Origin: Nocardioides sp.
GTDB lineage: Bacteria; Actinomycetota; Actinomycetes; Propionibacteriales; Nocardioidaceae
Assembly (NCBI RefSeq): GCF_030019515.1
Contig: NZ_JASEEQ010000013.1
Span: 62,001 to 126,000, forward strand
Length of the DNA stretch: 64,000 nt
Reading direction: 5' to 3'
The notes under the pieces were generated by a model that ran no database searches, was not told where the DNA came from, and saw nothing but the letters and a program-made list of their open reading frames with translations. Both the position numbers and the translations under genes were made by a program. How positions within the stretch are numbered: position 1 is the first letter of the stretch; every line of letters begins with the position of its first letter. Below are positions 52,180 through 61,191 of this stretch, piece by piece.

Positions 52180-52973
52180 CGACGTACCCGAGCAGCACCT
52201 CCATCGTCGTGGACAACGTGACCAAGTCCTTCACGCTGCGCTACCACCGCACGCTCAAGCAGATGGCCGTGGCTGCGATCAAGGGACGCGACATCAGCAA
52301 CACGTTCAAGGCCCTCGACGGCGTCTCGTTCACGGTCGAGCAGGGGGAGTCCATCGGGCTGATGGGTCTCAACGGCTCGGGCAAGAGCACCCTGCTCAAG
52401 CTGATCAACGGCGTGATGCGGCCCGACAGCGGCACCGTCCTCACCCGAGGTCGGATCGCGGGACTCATCGCCACGGGCGCCGGCTTCCACCCGCAGCTGA
52501 CCGGGCGGGAGAACGTCTTCCTCAACGCGGCCGTGCTCGGCATGAGCGAGGCGGAGACCCGGCGCAAGTTCGACGACATCGCGGAGTTCGCCGACATCGG
52601 CAAGTTCCTCGACTCCCCGGTCGGCCACTACTCCTCGGGCATGTTCGCCCGGCTCGGCTTCGCCGTCGCCATCCACGTCGACTCCGACATCTTCCTCGCC
52701 GACGAGGTGCTTGCGGTCGGGGACAAGCCGTTCAAGCAGAAGTGCCTGGCGAAGATGCAGGAGATCCGGGAGAGCGGCCGCACTCTGTTCTACGTGAGCC
52801 ACGCCGCCGGCTCGGTCCGCAAGATGTGCGATCGGGTGATCGTGCTGGAGCAGGGCCGGCTCGCCTTCGATGGCAACGTCGACGAGGGCATCAAGTTCGT
52901 CAAGTACGACGACACCGACGGCGAGGAGCACAACCCCGGCGAGACCGACGACGAGCTCGGCGCCGACATATAG
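52176..52973 (+). CDS. wzt: ABC exporter ATP-binding protein (Wzt-like)
   Basis: A 265-residue ATPase partner of the preceding permease. It has Walker A GLNGSGKST, the polysaccharide-exporter-specific GLIATGAGFHPQLTGRENVFLNA, signature YSSGMFARLGFAVA and Walker B DIFLADEVLAVGD. It lacks the C-terminal carbohydrate-binding domain of O-antigen Wzt, as does Rv3781, so export probably needs no chain-end cap. The GTG start at 52176 overlaps the permease stop. The acidic tail is short and disordered. Confidence 0.92.
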   Translation: MTTYPSSTSIVVDNVTKSFTLRYHRTLKQMAVAAIKGRDISNTFKALDGVSFTVEQGESIGLMGLNGSGKSTLLKLINGVMRPDSGTVLTRGRIAGLIATGAGFHPQLTGRENVFLNAAVLGMSEAETRRKFDDIAEFADIGKFLDSPVGHYSSGMFARLGFAVAIHVDSDIFLADEVLAVGDKPFKQKCLAKMQEIRESGRTLFYVSHAAGSVRKMCDRVIVLEQGRLAFDGNVDEGIKFVKYDDTDGEEHNPGETDDELGADI

Positions 52974-53265
52974 CCATCCGCGGATATCCCGGGCCACCGC
53001 CTCAGGTGGCGGTCCGCAGCCGAGCGCCCACCGCAACCAGAGCGTGGGGCCCTCACCCCGTGGCCGAGCTCGCGGCCGGCGCGGCGGCGAAGCCGACGAG
53101 CCAGACGCGAATTACAGCGGTGAAGTTTCTTGACAAATCTTGAAGTCATCGGCGTGTCGACTGGAAATTACAAGATTGTAGTTACTCAATTCCTCTTCCC
53201 GGCCCCTGTGACTGGTGTGACAGTTGCTCCACGTGTGAACTTCCCCGCGCACATGGAGTACCTCG
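52974..53265. other. 292-bp intergenic region with an AT-rich core
   Basis: The stretch 53110-53195 is conspicuously AT-rich for this genome. It contains TTGACA (53130-53135), an inverted repeat TACAA-GA-TTGTA (53169-53180), and complementary segments AATCTTG (53136) and CAAGATT (53171). Together with the direct repeats at 53207 it looks like a complex promoter for the amidase gene. No coding frame is convincing here. Confidence 0.5.
53207..53221 (+). promoter_or_regulatory. MtrA-like direct repeat upstream of the amidase gene
   Basis: TGTGAC-TGG-TGTGAC, complement GTCACA-CCA-GTCACA, 44 bases before the ATG. It is the same 9-base-period motif found upstream of the LCP gene at 44492. Confidence 0.5.
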
Positions 53266-56133
53266 ATGCCCCCCAGCAAGACCACGTTCGTCACCGCCTG
53301 TCAGCAGCTGCTGGCACTCGGTGTCGTGCTCGCCGCACTGACCCCCGCGGCGAGCGTCGTCAGCCTCGACGTCGTCCGTGAGCTGCCGACCGGCAGCGCC
53401 GGTCAGGACCCGCTCGCGGCCGACCTGTCCGCGTACACCCGGGCCAGCGCCCGGCCCTCGAAGGTCCCCACCGAGGCGGTCGACCCGACGGTCGCGGAGT
53501 ACCCCCTCACCGCCCCCGCCGGCTCCAAGGCCGCGCCCCGTGCCGTCAGCAGCCGGACCAAGGCCGGCGCGCTCGGTGGCGGCGAGGTGACCAGCGCACC
53601 CGAGGCCGTGGTCGGCTACGGCGCCGTCGGCGTCACCTGGGCCCACGGTACGACGGTGCCCGAGGACACGATCAGCCTCGCGGTCCGCACCCGCACCGGC
53701 GCGAGCTGGTCGGGCTGGATGGACCTGGAGTACGACCTCGAGCACGGCCCCGATCCGGGCAGCCAGGAGGCCCGACACGCCCGCCCCGGCACCGACGCCC
53801 TACTCGTCGGCGACGTCGACCAGGTGCAGGTCCGCGCGTCCTCGACCGGCGCGCTGCCGCCCGACCTCCGGCTGGCCGTGGTCGACCCCGGCGCCGCGGC
53901 GCGCACCGCGGTCGAGAAGCCGGCGCTCGACACCAACACCATGGACGGCGCCCCCGGCGACGCGTCGGCGCAGACCGCCGCGCTGGCGACCGACCCCGGC
54001 GAGGGCACCGACGGCGGCGACGAGATCGACCTGCAGGCGGCGACGTACACCCCCCGGCCCACGATCTACTCGCGCGCCCAGTGGGGTGCCGACGAGCGGA
54101 TGCGGGAGAAGAGCTCGCTGCACTACTTCGAGGTGCACGCCGGCTTCGTGCACCACACGGTCAACGCGAACGACTACTCGCGCGCCGAGGTCCCCGGGAT
54201 CATCCGCAGCATCTACGCCTACCACACGCAGTCCCGCGGCTGGTCCGACATCGGCTACAACTTCCTGGTCGACCGGTTCGGCAGGATCTGGGAGGGCCGG
54301 TACGGCGGCATCGACCGCCCCGTCGTCGGCGCCCACACCCTGAACTACAACGACTACGCCTTCGCGATGTCGGCGATCGGCAACTACGACATCAAGCAGC
54401 CCTCGCAGGCGATGGTCCAGGCCTACGGCGCGCTGTTCGCCTGGAAGCTCTCGCTGCACGGCGTGGACGCGTCCTCGACCAAGCAGTGGGTCGGGTCGAA
54501 GTACTTCGAGGCCATCAACGGCCACCGGGACGCGGCGTCGACCGCGTGCCCGGGCAGGTACCTCTACGCGAAGCTCCCGGAGATCCGCCGGCTCGCCGCC
54601 GAGGCGCAGCGCGGCTGGGCGGGACGCGAGCTGGAGTCGAACCTGGCCTCCACCCCGCACCCCGACCTGATCGTCCGCCGCGCCAGCGACGGCCAGGGCT
54701 TCGTGATCCCGACCGGCGGGATGACCGGCTTCGGCAAGGGCGTCACCGGCCTGACCGGCCTGGCCTCCGGGGACACGGTGCTCGCCTCGCCGGACCTGAC
54801 CGGCGACGGCATCGGTGACCTGGTCGTGCGCTCCGCCGACGGCATCGCGCGGGTCCGGCCGGGTGCCGCGGATGGCACGTTCGGCGCTGCGGTCAAGCAG
54901 TTCCGCTCGCTCGCCGGCCGCGACCTGATCACCGCCGTCGGCGACCTCGACGGCGACGGCCTCAACGACCTGGTCGCCCGCTGGCCGGAGACCGGACGCC
55001 TGGACACCTACCTCGGCCGCAGCGGCGGCGGCTTCAAGCTCGTCCGGCGGGGGACGGCCTGGGGCGGCTACACGATGCTCGTGGGTGCCGGCGACCTGAA
55101 CGGCGACGGGCGGGCCGACCTGCTCGGCCGCGACGCCAACGGCACGCTGTGGCTGCACCCGGGGCGCGCCCAGGGCGGCTTCGGCACCCGGGTACAGCTC
55201 GCGGGCTCGTGGCAGCGCTGGTCGACGATCACCGGCATCGGCGACCTCACCCGTGACGGCCGCAACGACCTGTTCGTCCGGGACGGCTCGTCGGGCAACG
55301 GCTTCGTGGTCCCGGCCACTGGGGACGGCACGTTCGGGCGGCCGTTCGGGCCCGTGACCCGGGTCCGTTCCGTGGGCGGCCTGGTGGGCGCCGCCCAGGT
55401 CCTCGGGGACGCCACCGCCGACGTGGTCGCGCGCAGTGGCGGACGGGTCCTGGTCTTCCCCAACAGCGGCGGGTTCGAGACCGGCAAGCCGATCGCGATC
55501 GGTGCCGGCCTGTCCAACGCGAACCTGGTGCTCAACGCGGGCGACTGGGACCGCGACGGGTTCGGCGACATCGTGAACCGGAACAAGCAGACCGGGGCAC
55601 TGTTCGTGCGCCGCGGCGACGGCACCGGCCACTTCGAGCGGCCCACCAGGATCGGTACCGGGTTCAAGGACGTCGGACTGCTCGCGGCCGTGGGCGACAT
55701 GACCGGCGACGGCTACCCGGACCTGATGGGCCAGCCGCGGGGCAGCGCGATGCGGATCTACCCCGGCAACGGCCTGGCGGGGCTGAAGCCCAGCTACGTC
55801 GCGCACGGGCGGATCGCCGCCGGACGCCAGGTGCCGGTCGGGCGGTGGGACGGCGACGGCGCTCCGGACTCACTGTTCCGCAGCGGCGCGAGGCTCACCC
55901 TGTTCCCCGGGAACGGGCCCGGCGGCCTGACCAACCCCAAGGCGCTCGGCCTCGACCTGACGCCGTACGACTGGGTGATCGGGATCAGCGACGAGATGCT
56001 CAGTGGGCACCCGGACCTGATCGTGCGCGAGAAGGCGACCGGCTACCTGTGGCTGCTCCAGGGAACGGCGACCGGCTTCAAGCCGCGCCGCTTCCTGGCC
56101 GAGGGGATGGGGGAGTACGACCTGGCCGGCTAG
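53266..56133 (+). CDS. Secreted PGRP-type N-acetylmuramoyl-L-alanine amidase with FG-GAP repeats
   Basis: A 955-residue exported protein. After a signal peptide (about 1-30) and a 230-residue low-complexity/beta region comes an Amidase_2/PGRP domain (about 262-440). Zinc ligands are His in GFVHHTVNAND (about 295) and the His/Cys of GHRDAASTACPG (about 419). Seven FG-GAP/VCBS repeats follow (about 505-930), with Ca-binding loops such as DLTGDGIGDL, DLDGDGLNDL and DLNGDGRADL forming a propeller. It cleaves the amide bond between muramic acid and the stem peptide. M. tuberculosis Rv3811, beside glf, is a shorter relative. Confidence 0.9.
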   Translation: MPPSKTTFVTACQQLLALGVVLAALTPAASVVSLDVVRELPTGSAGQDPLAADLSAYTRASARPSKVPTEAVDPTVAEYPLTAPAGSKAAPRAVSSRTKAGALGGGEVTSAPEAVVGYGAVGVTWAHGTTVPEDTISLAVRTRTGASWSGWMDLEYDLEHGPDPGSQEARHARPGTDALLVGDVDQVQVRASSTGALPPDLRLAVVDPGAAARTAVEKPALDTNTMDGAPGDASAQTAALATDPGEGTDGGDEIDLQAATYTPRPTIYSRAQWGADERMREKSSLHYFEVHAGFVHHTVNANDYSRAEVPGIIRSIYAYHTQSRGWSDIGYNFLVDRFGRIWEGRYGGIDRPVVGAHTLNYNDYAFAMSAIGNYDIKQPSQAMVQAYGALFAWKLSLHGVDASSTKQWVGSKYFEAINGHRDAASTACPGRYLYAKLPEIRRLAAEAQRGWAGRELESNLASTPHPDLIVRRASDGQGFVIPTGGMTGFGKGVTGLTGLASGDTVLASPDLTGDGIGDLVVRSADGIARVRPGAADGTFGAAVKQFRSLAGRDLITAVGDLDGDGLNDLVARWPETGRLDTYLGRSGGGFKLVRRGTAWGGYTMLVGAGDLNGDGRADLLGRDANGTLWLHPGRAQGGFGTRVQLAGSWQRWSTITGIGDLTRDGRNDLFVRDGSSGNGFVVPATGDGTFGRPFGPVTRVRSVGGLVGAAQVLGDATADVVARSGGRVLVFPNSGGFETGKPIAIGAGLSNANLVLNAGDWDRDGFGDIVNRNKQTGALFVRRGDGTGHFERPTRIGTGFKDVGLLAAVGDMTGDGYPDLMGQPRGSAMRIYPGNGLAGLKPSYVAHGRIAAGRQVPVGRWDGDGAPDSLFRSGARLTLFPGNGPGGLTNPKALGLDLTPYDWVIGISDEMLSGHPDLIVREKATGYLWLLQGTATGFKPRRFLAEGMGEYDLAG

Positions 56134-56174
56134 CCCGGCACCCCAAGGGGAGAGGACTGGCTGGTCGTCCGCGA

Positions 56175-56915
56175 TCAAGGGAAGCGGGCCGTGGCACGCT
56201 CGGCGGCGTAGATCGCCTCGAGACGCTCCGGCCCGGCGTGGGTGACCAGAACCAGCGAGCCGCCGCGAACGAGCGGCTCGGTGAAGGTGGCGATACCCGG
56301 TGGGGAAGCCGGGTTCGCCCCCGTGAGAAGCCGGCCGCCGTCGGTGAGAAGACTCCCGGCGGCGGCCGCGCTCCACGTCTCGCCCTGGGTGGCTCCGCCG
56401 TACGACGCCGCCGTCGCGAGGTCGTCGGCGCCCGGCGGGTCCCACGGGGCGAACGCATCCGGCTGCGACCAGATCTCGACCCCGACGTCGTGGACCCCCG
56501 CGGGCAACGGCTCGGCGAAGCGCACGCCGAGGGGCAGCAGCGAACAGGCGAGCACCGGCAGGTCATCGGCCCGCTCCGCCCACCGCTCCAGCGAGCCGGG
56601 GCCGCACACGACCGCGTCCGGGCCGCCGCCGTCAGGCCCCGCGTCCTCCGGGCCGGTCACCACCAGCCCGACCGTCCATGCGGCGCCCAGGAACACCGGT
56701 GCGAGCCAGTGGGCGGGCAGGTCGACACACAGCGAGCCGCCGCGCTCGAGGTCGTGCTCCTCGGCCAGCAGCGACGCGGCCTTCGCGACCCAGTTCGCGT
56801 AGGTCGTCACGGACAGCTCCACCCGCTCCCCGGTGGCCTCGTCGTAGAACGTGATGAGCGGGCGGGCGGAGTCGGCACGCAGCTGGCGCGCCAGGACGTC
56901 GGCGAAGGTCGTCAC
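56175..56915 (-). CDS. TIGR03089 family protein (truncated acyl-CoA synthetase-like)
   Basis: A 246-residue protein resembling only the N-terminal part of AMP-forming acyl-CoA synthetases (RPLITFYDEATGERVELSVTTYANWVAKAASLL and LPAHWLAPVFLGAAWTVGLVV). The ATP-binding and C-terminal domains are missing, so catalysis is unlikely. TIGR03089 proteins are conserved in actinobacteria next to the LCP/manC/WhiB2 block (M. tuberculosis Rv3268), which suggests a wall-related function that is still unknown. It is divergent from manC across 17 bases, so the promoters overlap. Confidence 0.88.
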   Translation of the reverse strand: MTTFADVLARQLRADSARPLITFYDEATGERVELSVTTYANWVAKAASLLAEEHDLERGGSLCVDLPAHWLAPVFLGAAWTVGLVVTGPEDAGPDGGGPDAVVCGPGSLERWAERADDLPVLACSLLPLGVRFAEPLPAGVHDVGVEIWSQPDAFAPWDPPGADDLATAASYGGATQGETWSAAAAGSLLTDGGRLLTGANPASPPGIATFTEPLVRGGSLVLVTHAGPERLEAIYAAERATARFP

Positions 56916-56932
56916 GCCGCTAGCCTCTCAGC

Positions 56933-58012
56933 ATGGCTGCCATCGACCACTTCTGGGCCGTGATCCCGGCCGGTGGGGCTGGGACGCGGCTGTGGCCGCT
57001 CTCCCGCTCGTCGAGCCCGAAGTTCCTCCACGACCTGACCGGGCAGGGCCGCACCCTCCTCCAGGGGACGCACGACCGGCTGGTCCCGCTGGTGGCGGAC
57101 CGGTTCGTGGTCGTCACCGGCGCAGCCCACCGGTCGGCCGTGCTCGAGCAGCTGCCCGAGGTCGCCGCCGCGCGGGTGCTGGGGGAGCCGGCCCCGCGCG
57201 ACTCCATGGGCGCCATCGGCCTCGCGGCCGCGGTGCTGGAGCGCGAGGACCCGGAGGCCGTGCTGGGCTCCTTCGCGGCCGACCACGTGATCCCCGACCG
57301 GGAGGCGTTCAGCGAGGCGGTGCGGGTCGCCGCGGACGTGGCTCGCGACGACTGGCTGGTCACGCTCGGGATCCAGCCGGTGTTCCCGTCCTCGGCCTTC
57401 GGATACATCCACCTGGGCGACCCGCTCCCGGGGCACGCCGGCGCGACCGCCGTACGCGAGTTCGTCGAGAAGCCGTCGGTGCGCACCGCCACCGAGTACG
57501 TCGCCACCGGCCGCTACCGCTGGAACGCCGGCATGTTCGTGGCCCGCCCGACCGTGCTGCTCGACCTGCTGGCCACCTGGCACGCCGACTTCGCCGGCGC
57601 GCTGCGCGCCATCGCCGCCGACCCGGGGCGGCTCGAGGAGCTGTGGCCCGGGCTACCGAGGATCGCGCTCGACCACGCGGTGGCCGAGCCGGCGGCCGCC
57701 GCCGGCCGCGTCGCGTGCGTGCCGTCGTCCTTCCACTGGGACGACGTCGGCGACTTCGACTCCCTGGCCGCCCTGCTGGGCGCGACGGCCACGGCGACCA
57801 CGGTCCTCGGCGACCACGACCTGGTCCGCGTCGTCGACGCGAGCGGGCTGGTGGTGCCGGGCTCCGGCCGCACCGTCGCCGTGGTGGGTCTCGACGACGT
57901 GGTCGTCGTCGACACCCCCGACGCGCTCCTCGTCACCACACGCGCGAGGGCCCAGGACGTCAAGCAGGTGGTCGAGGCGCTCAAGGCCGAGGGGCGCAGC
58001 GAACTGACCTGA
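56933..58012 (+). CDS. manC: Mannose-1-phosphate guanylyltransferase
   Basis: A 359-residue nucleotidyltransferase making GDP-mannose from mannose-1-phosphate and GTP. The signature VIPAGGAGTRLWPLSRSSSPKFL opens the protein, and FVEKPS and RWNAGMFVAR lie in the middle. The C-terminal isomerase domain of bifunctional AlgA/RfbM is absent, as in M. tuberculosis Rv3264c. GDP-mannose feeds mannolipids, glycoproteins and polyprenyl-phosphomannose. It is convergent with the DUF3105 gene across a 131-base gap that contains palindromic repeat copy 5. Confidence 0.93.
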   Translation: MAAIDHFWAVIPAGGAGTRLWPLSRSSSPKFLHDLTGQGRTLLQGTHDRLVPLVADRFVVVTGAAHRSAVLEQLPEVAAARVLGEPAPRDSMGAIGLAAAVLEREDPEAVLGSFAADHVIPDREAFSEAVRVAADVARDDWLVTLGIQPVFPSSAFGYIHLGDPLPGHAGATAVREFVEKPSVRTATEYVATGRYRWNAGMFVARPTVLLDLLATWHADFAGALRAIAADPGRLEELWPGLPRIALDHAVAEPAAAAGRVACVPSSFHWDDVGDFDSLAALLGATATATTVLGDHDLVRVVDASGLVVPGSGRTVAVVGLDDVVVVDTPDALLVTTRARAQDVKQVVEALKAEGRSELT

Positions 58013-58040
58013 GCCTCCGGCCTGGCCCCTCCGCTGCGGC

Positions 58041-58100
58041 ACTGGGTCTCGAGACGCCGGTCGCGGCTCCGTTCCTCAGCCGCGCGGCTCCTCGACCTGG
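58041..58100. repeat. Intergenic palindromic repeat, copy 5
   Basis: Begins CTGGGTCTCGAGACGCCGG, continues TCGCGGCTCCGTTCCTCAGC and ends CGGCTCCTCGACCTGG. It lies between the convergent manC and DUF3105 genes, where it may also serve as a terminator hairpin. Confidence 0.6.
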
Positions 58101-58143
58101 CCGCCGGGCCCCGGCCCTCGCACGCTCAGGCCGCGGCAGCTCA

Positions 58144-58899
58144 TCACATCGCGTTCGGCTCGGGGGAGTCGAAGTAGGGGTACTTCTTCATGAACGAGTC
58201 GAGCGCGGCGCCGCTGATCTCGGTGCAGTACTGCCAGACGCCCTCCTGCTTGGAGGCATCGGTCTCACCGGTGCCGCCCGCCGACCAGTGCGTGAACGCG
58301 ATGTGCTGGCCGTCGGGGAAGCTCGCGCCGTTCTCGTCCTCGGAGGTCCACGGCAGCGCGATGAACTTGTAGCGGAAGTTGTCGGTGCCGGCGAACTTCT
58401 CGGCGATCGCGCGCAGCTCGTTCAGGTCGGTGTCGTTCCCCGCGATGGTGTCGTCGTACCACAGCAGCGTGTAGCCGTGCTCGAGGTTGTGCACCAGCGC
58501 CTCGAGCTCGGGCCGGTCCTCGGCGGTGTAGAACTTGCGCGCGAACGGTGCGGGCGCGACACCCGACTCGTTCCAGTGGGGCCCGAACGCCGGCGGGGCA
58601 TCGGTGTACTTCACCGGCGTGCCGGTCGGCACGTGGTTCTGGTTGCCTTCGGCCGTCTTGGTCTCGATGTCCTGGCACGCGGACGCGGGCGCGCCGATGT
58701 CGGCGAGCGCGAGCTTGTCGAACTCGCGGCCGTCCCACCAGTCCTTGACCGGCTTGTACGCCGCAGCCCCGATGATCAGCACGGCGACCAGGATGCACAC
58801 GCCGACGATCGCGAGGCCGCGGCGCTGGTCGGCGCTCCTCTGCTTCTTGCGCATCTGCTCGATGACCGCCTGGCGGTCGTTCTTGGCGGGCTTGGCCAC
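58144..58899 (-). CDS. DUF3105 membrane-anchored protein
   Basis: A 251-residue protein with a basic cytoplasmic head (1-28), one transmembrane helix (LAIVGVCILVAVLIIGAAAY) and an extracellular DUF3105 domain. Typical segments are VKYTDAPPAFGPHWN, VHNLEHGYTLLWYDD and IAFTHWSAG, with conserved His residues that suggest a metal site. Two Cys (in SACQDIE and WQYCTEI) could form a disulfide. DUF3105 proteins are widespread in actinobacteria and uncharacterised. It is transcribed in the same direction as fbiB, 62 bases downstream of it. Confidence 0.88.
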   Translation of the reverse strand: MAKPAKNDRQAVIEQMRKKQRSADQRRGLAIVGVCILVAVLIIGAAAYKPVKDWWDGREFDKLALADIGAPASACQDIETKTAEGNQNHVPTGTPVKYTDAPPAFGPHWNESGVAPAPFARKFYTAEDRPELEALVHNLEHGYTLLWYDDTIAGNDTDLNELRAIAEKFAGTDNFRYKFIALPWTSEDENGASFPDGQHIAFTHWSAGGTGETDASKQEGVWQYCTEISGAALDSFMKKYPYFDSPEPNAM

Positions 58900-58961
58900 G
58901 GTGTTCGTCCTCAGTCGTGCGGGCGCGGTCGGGTCGGTCGTCGGCAGAGTCTACGGGGGCC

Positions 58962-59927
58962 TCAACGCCGCGCAGGCCGCAAGCGCGTCTCGCTCGGCGA
59001 ATCGGTGTGGACCACGTCCCAACCGTGGGCGAACGCCAGGGCGGCCACCGGCCGGACCAGCCCGCGGGGAACGGTGACCAGCAGCTCGTAGCCCGCGGCG
59101 CCGCCCGAGTGCGAGGCGACCAGGCCGACCGTGTCGGCGATCGCGGCCGCCAGCTCCTCGGCCGCCGCGGGCGCGCCGAACGGCGCCCGGTCGCCGCGAT
59201 CCCCCTTCAGGGCCCGGATCACGGCCTCGCGGGCGCCGTACCCGAAGAGGTCGGCACCCTCGGCACGGACCAGCGCCGCGGCCCCCGGGCCGTCCTCGCC
59301 CGGCGGGAGCACCAGGTCGGCGCGCCCCCGCACGACCGCGAACGGGCGGCCGGCGAGCTTGCCCTGGGCGAGCTCGGCCATGCCCGCCACCTCGTCGGCG
59401 ACCGCCGGGAGGGTGACCTCGAGCTCGTTGCCCCACCGGTCGGTGCGCCCGGCGTACTCCTCGGCGACGACCAGCCCGGCGGCCCCGATCGCGATGTCGG
59501 TCTGGCCCTCGCGCCAGGCGCGCCCGGCGGTGTCGGTGACGACCACGGCGACGTTGTGGCCGGTGCGCTGCCGGATCCCCGCGCGCAGGCCGCGGGCGGA
59601 TGCGTCCGGGTCCAGCGGGAGCAGCACCACCCGGCCGGCCGCGACGTTGGAGCTGTCGATGCCGGCCGCAGCCATGGTCAGGCCCAGGTGGTTGCGCACG
59701 ATCGTGGTCGCCCCGCGGCGTGCGACGACCCGGGCGGTCTCGCCGGCGAGCGCCTGCTCGCGGGTGCCGGTCCGCACCCGGCCCTCGGCCTTGCTGACCA
59801 CCTTGCTCGTCACGGCCACGATGTCGCCGTCGGCGAGGTCGACCAGCGCCGACAGCACGGCGACCAGGTCGTCGCCGGGGCCGATCTCCGGCGCCCCGTC
59901 GGGTGCGGTGACCTCCAGGTGCGTCAT
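58962..59927 (-). CDS. fbiB: F420-0:gamma-glutamyl ligase FbiB, lacking the nitroreductase domain
   Basis: A 321-residue enzyme adding L-glutamate to F420-0. The CofE domain (about 1-240) has VAVTSKVVSKAEGR, VVTDTAGRAWREGQTDIAIG and VADEVAGMAELAQGKLAG. M. tuberculosis FbiB is 448 residues with a C-terminal FMN nitroreductase-like domain that reduces dehydro-F420-0. Here only about 80 unrelated residues follow, so that step would need another protein. The ATG at 59927 was preferred to 59987 because it gives the family N-terminus. It is downstream of fbiA on the same strand. Confidence 0.9.
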   Translation of the reverse strand: MTHLEVTAPDGAPEIGPGDDLVAVLSALVDLADGDIVAVTSKVVSKAEGRVRTGTREQALAGETARVVARRGATTIVRNHLGLTMAAAGIDSSNVAAGRVVLLPLDPDASARGLRAGIRQRTGHNVAVVVTDTAGRAWREGQTDIAIGAAGLVVAEEYAGRTDRWGNELEVTLPAVADEVAGMAELAQGKLAGRPFAVVRGRADLVLPPGEDGPGAAALVRAEGADLFGYGAREAVIRALKGDRGDRAPFGAPAAAEELAAAIADTVGLVASHSGGAAGYELLVTVPRGLVRPVAALAFAHGWDVVHTDSPSETRLRPARR

Positions 59928-60021
59928 CGTGCTCTCCAGACTGCGAGGACGTCGTGCGGACGGTGGCAGCGGTGACACCCTGCACATGACGTCCCGCGGA
60001 CGCCGGCAGCAGTGGACCCGG

Positions 60022-61035
60022 TCATCCGCGGACCAGCTCGACGGCGGCCGCCGCCATCGCGGCGGTCGCGTCCGGGTCGGTCATCATCAGCGGCACCGCC
60101 CGGCACGCCAGGCCGCCGGCGAGCACCCGGTCGACCTGGTCGGCGTCGACCTCGTCGACCAGCCAGCCGTCGAGGACGCCGCCCGCCGAACGGGCGCCGT
60201 AGTGCAGGCCCACGCCGGCCGCGCTCACCTCGAGCCCGAGGGAGCCGAGCAGCTGGTTGGCCATCCCGCGCACGTGGCTGCCACCGACGATGGGGGACAG
60301 GCCGACCACCGGCGCCCGGGTCACGCCGAGCGCGTCGCGCACCCCGGGGACCCCGAGGATGGTGCCGATCGACACCACGGGGTTGGACGGCGGCAGCACG
60401 ACGAGGTCGGCGTCGACGATCGCGTCGATCACGCCGGGGGCGGGGGTCGCCTGGTCGAGGCCGACCACCACGACGGTCTCCGCCGGCACCTCGGCCCGCA
60501 GCCGGACCCAGTACTCCTGGAAGTGCACGACCCGTCGGCCGCTGGGCGACTCCGCGTCCGCGATCGCCACGTGCGTCTCGACCCGCTCGTCGGTCATCGG
60601 CAGCAGCCGGAGCCGGCGTCCGTGGGCCGGGTCCAGCCACCTCTTGCACAGGGCCTCGGTGACCTGGGAGAGCGGGTAGCCGGCGTCGAGCATCTGGGTG
60701 CGGACCAGGTGGGTGGCGATGTCGCGGTCCCCGAGGCCGAACCAGGTCGGCTCCACGCCGTAGGTCGCGAGCTCCTCCTTGACGCTCCACGTCTCCTCGC
60801 GGCGACCCCAGCCACGCTCGGGGTCGATCCCGTCGCCCAGCGTGTACATGACCGTGTCGAGGTCGGGGCACACCTTGAGACCGTGGATCCACAGGTCGTC
60901 GGCGGTGTTCGCCACGACGGTGACCACCGCATCGGGCGCGATGCCGGGGAGTACGCCCCCCGCGATGCCGTGGAGCAGACCCTGGAGGAACCGGGCGCCG
61001 CCCATGCCGCCGGACAGCACGGTGATCTTCTGCAT
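60022..61035 (-). CDS. fbiA: 2-phospho-L-lactate (phosphoenolpyruvyl) transferase FbiA
   Basis: A 337-residue enzyme that joins the lactyl/enolpyruvyl-diphospho-guanosine precursor to the deazaflavin Fo to make (dehydro-)F420-0. Diagnostic segments are KITVLSGGMGGARFLQGLL at the N-terminus, VVANTADDLWIHGLKVCPDLDTVMY and SNPVVSIGTILGVPG. Length fits the CofD/FbiA family (about 310-340). The ATG at 61035 has AAGGTG ahead; an in-frame GTG at 61053 is an alternative. It is divergent from whiB2 with a 156-base shared promoter region and cotranscribed with fbiB. Confidence 0.95.
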   Translation of the reverse strand: MQKITVLSGGMGGARFLQGLLHGIAGGVLPGIAPDAVVTVVANTADDLWIHGLKVCPDLDTVMYTLGDGIDPERGWGRREETWSVKEELATYGVEPTWFGLGDRDIATHLVRTQMLDAGYPLSQVTEALCKRWLDPAHGRRLRLLPMTDERVETHVAIADAESPSGRRVVHFQEYWVRLRAEVPAETVVVVGLDQATPAPGVIDAIVDADLVVLPPSNPVVSIGTILGVPGVRDALGVTRAPVVGLSPIVGGSHVRGMANQLLGSLGLEVSAAGVGLHYGARSAGGVLDGWLVDEVDADQVDRVLAGGLACRAVPLMMTDPDATAAMAAAAVELVRG

Positions 61036-61102
61036 GCGGACACCTTGCCGCACCGGGACCGACCGCTCGTCGCCGGTCCGACCCCCCATAGCAGATCCGG
61101 GG

Positions 61103-61133
61103 TTGACTTTCGGGGTACGACAGGCATGTAATT
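61103..61133 (+). promoter_or_regulatory. Candidate whiB2 promoter
   Basis: TTGACT (61103-61108), a 19-base spacer and TGTAAT (61128-61133), 58 bases before the whiB2 start. The spacer is slightly long for a housekeeping promoter. The fbiA promoter must lie in the same 156-base gap on the other strand. Confidence 0.4.
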
Positions 61134-61191
61134 CCCACAGTGTCGTTCACGATGTGCGGAGCGACCGTACCGGGTCGAAAGGGCGAGTGCC

